From Leisingera sp. ANG1 (lineage in GTDB: Bacteria > Pseudomonadota > Alphaproteobacteria > Rhodobacterales > Rhodobacteraceae), in NCBI RefSeq assembly GCF_000203975.2, contig NZ_AFCF02000001.1:372001-436000 (forward strand): a stretch of DNA of 64,000 bases. Reading direction: 5' to 3'. The translations under genes and the position numbers were made by a program. Shown here one piece after another: positions 62,826-64,000 of this stretch; positions within the stretch are counted from its first letter, which is position 1, and the number at the start of each line of letters is the position of its first letter. The notes beneath the pieces were generated by a model. That model worked only from the letters and a program-made list of their open reading frames with translations. It had not been told where the DNA came from and made no database searches.

Positions 62826-63671
62826 TCACAAAGAACCGGCCGAAAACGTATCGCAGGATTTCACATCACCGGATTGGAACCCGCGTGCAAACCAAGCTTG
62901 CCTCTGTGCGCTGGTGCCATGGGAAAACGTATGCGGCTGCGGTACCTGCCCGGCATTGCGTTGCAGCGTATCATCGCCGATCTGCTTGGCTGCGTTCATC
63001 GCCTCTTCAATGTCGCCAGGTTCCAGCGTGCCCAGGGCGTCCTGTGCATAGCGGGCCCAGATCCCGGAAAAGCAATCGGCCTGCAGTTCTGTGCGGACAG
63101 AAATCGCATTGGACTCCACGTCGCTCACGCGGGCCCGCACGCGCTGCGTTTCGCCCAGGATGCCAAGCTCGTTCTGGACATGATGGGCGACCTCATGGGC
63201 AACGACATAAGCTGCTGCGAAATCCCCCCGTGCGCCCAGCCGTTGGCTGAGTGTGGTGAAGAACGAGGTGTCGAGATAGACCTTTTCATCCAGCGGGCAA
63301 TAGAACGGGCCGGTGGCTCCGTTTGCCCCGCCGCAAGGCGATTGTGTGACGCCTTTGTACAGCACAAGAACTGCCGGGCTGTAGCGGCGTCCGAGCTGCT
63401 GCTCAAAAATGGAGGTCCAGACCTCTTCGGTATCGGCGAGGGCAACGCTGACGAATTCCGCGGCTTCCTGGTCGGCTGCTGTGATTGGGGCAGGGCTGCT
63501 GCTGTGCGGTGCGGAGCCTTGCAGCAGCGGCGTCAGGTCCACCCCGAAAAAGGCACCCGCGACCACGACCAGCAGAAGCCCGGCGCCGCCTATGCCCGCG
63601 GTTCTGCCTGTCATTCGGCGGCCCTGCCGGTCCTCGATGTTCCGGCTTCCCCGCCGTCCTCTCCAACGCAT
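62826..63671 (-). CDS. Neutral zinc metallopeptidase (YpfJ family)
   Basis: This 281-residue protein of PF04228 has an Arg-rich cytosolic N-terminus ([19 protein letters not shown]), a single membrane anchor (GIGGAGLLLVVVAGAFFGVDL) and an extracytoplasmic peptidase domain with YVVAHEVAHHVQNELGI, containing HExxH, and SNAISVRTELQADCFSGIWA supplying the third ligand. Family members are putative proteases with unknown targets. It precedes mtnA by 139 bases on the same strand. Confidence 0.9.
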   Translation of the reverse strand: MRWRGRRGSRNIEDRQGRRMTGRTAGIGGAGLLLVVVAGAFFGVDLTPLLQGSAPHSSSPAPITAADQEAAEFVSVALADTEEVWTSIFEQQLGRRYSPAVLVLYKGVTQSPCGGANGATGPFYCPLDEKVYLDTSFFTTLSQRLGARGDFAAAYVVAHEVAHHVQNELGILGETQRVRARVSDVESNAISVRTELQADCFSGIWARYAQDALGTLEPGDIEEAMNAAKQIGDDTLQRNAGQVPQPHTFSHGTSAQRQAWFARGFQSGDVKSCDTFSAGSL

Positions 63672-64000
63672 GACAGTCTCCTTGCTTGCAAGCCAGAGGG
63701 TTTTGCTGAGTTAAAGTAATGGCCCGTCCCGGGTTATCAAATGACGTGAACCGGATGTGACTGAACGGCAGGCTCCATATTTTTAACGCCTTTCGGCGCC
63801 CTGTGGTTCCGTTACGGAACAAGCGGTCGTGCCGGGCCGGCAGCGACGGAAGTTTGCGGTCGAGGCGTGTGCAGCTTGCAGATGTGCGCTGGGAAGGTAT
63901 TCAATAGGGTAACGATTTGGATACAGGGCGGCAGACCGGGAATGCGGCTGCGCTGAATTTTCTGTTTAATTGAAAGGCTCAAGAATGACGTGTTTCTGGA
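63672..64000. other. Right-end region without a complete gene
   Basis: About 330 bases with no complete gene. A perfect 7-bp inverted repeat GTTCCGT-t-ACGGAAC lies at 63806-63820. Near the edge GAAAGG precedes an ATG at 63985 (ATGACGTGTTTC), possibly the start of a plus-strand gene cut by the window edge. Confidence 0.4.

Noticed and set aside
62111-63719. Long plus-strand frames opposite mtnA and the metallopeptidase
   Set aside because: Low-complexity shadows; both minus-strand genes have clear catalytic motifs.

Overview
The window looks like ordinary chromosomal DNA of a marine alphaproteobacterium of the Roseobacter group (Rhodobacteraceae), most like Leisingera or Phaeobacter. The evidence is the high GC content with strong third-position bias, Rhodobacterales-style gene order (a SUF operon carrying YbjQ and YIP1-family genes; yicC-gmk; phoR-pstSCAB-phoU-phoB; a GcdH/LysR pair) and an apparent tmpA/tmpB phosphonate oxygenase pair of the kind characterised from Leisingera. 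The genus is inferred from remembered similarity, not from a search. I see no insertion sequence, prophage, CRISPR array or rRNA operon.

Layout. 1-6400: SUF iron-sulfur cluster operon (sufB cut by the left edge, a small membrane protein, ybjQ, sufC, sufD, two YIP1-like membrane proteins, sufS), closed by a bidirectional terminator. 6415-9797: a three-gene minus-strand operon (tmpA, tmpB and an AllA-fold gene of unknown role) with a divergent LysR regulator. 9812-13036: PilZ protein, tRNA-Arg(CCG), a Tat-exported YcbK-type peptidase and a divergent L,D-transpeptidase. 13076-15670: lpxD, a dedicated acyl carrier protein and a ketoacyl-ACP synthase. 15739-18717: IalB-like protein, a gap with several hairpins and a candidate small RNA, HerA/YjgR ATPase and a small lipoprotein. 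18898-24540: branched-chain amino acid ABC transporter with an unknown secreted protein inserted. 24727-29857: sugar dehydrogenase, GlxA-type regulator, class II DAHP synthase, PAS protein. 30070-32142: yicC, gmk, gamma-carbonic anhydrase. 32245-39731: complete phosphate-sensing and uptake regulon with a clear triple Pho box before pstS. 39804-45974: gcdH with its LysR, an orphan MttB-family methyltransferase and two outer-membrane beta-barrel proteins. 46277-50059: cysS, cimA and a squalene-synthase-fold protein. 50130-54698: MFS transporter, DNA glycosylase, esterase, VOC protein, rRNA pseudouridine synthase, HNH nuclease. 54890-58323: arginase, CtlX and ornithine cyclodeaminase with a divergent Lrp regulator. 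58384-64000: DsbB, DedA/YqaA protein, tRNA-Leu(CAA), M19 dipeptidase, class II aldolase, mtnA and a zinc metallopeptidase.

How the genes work together. Several modules concern phosphorus and methylated nitrogen or sulfur compounds. TmpA/TmpB would turn a trimethylated aminoethylphosphonate into glycine betaine plus phosphate; the Pho/Pst regulon senses and imports phosphate; the non-pyrrolysine MttB homologue could demethylate a quaternary amine such as glycine betaine; MtnA plus a class II aldolase fits a methylthioadenosine 'DHAP shunt'. Arginase, CtlX and ornithine cyclodeaminase would take arginine or citrulline to ornithine and proline. The least explained item is the AllA-like third gene translationally coupled to tmpB, followed by the accessory genes in the suf operon and the hairpin-rich gap at 16396-16892.
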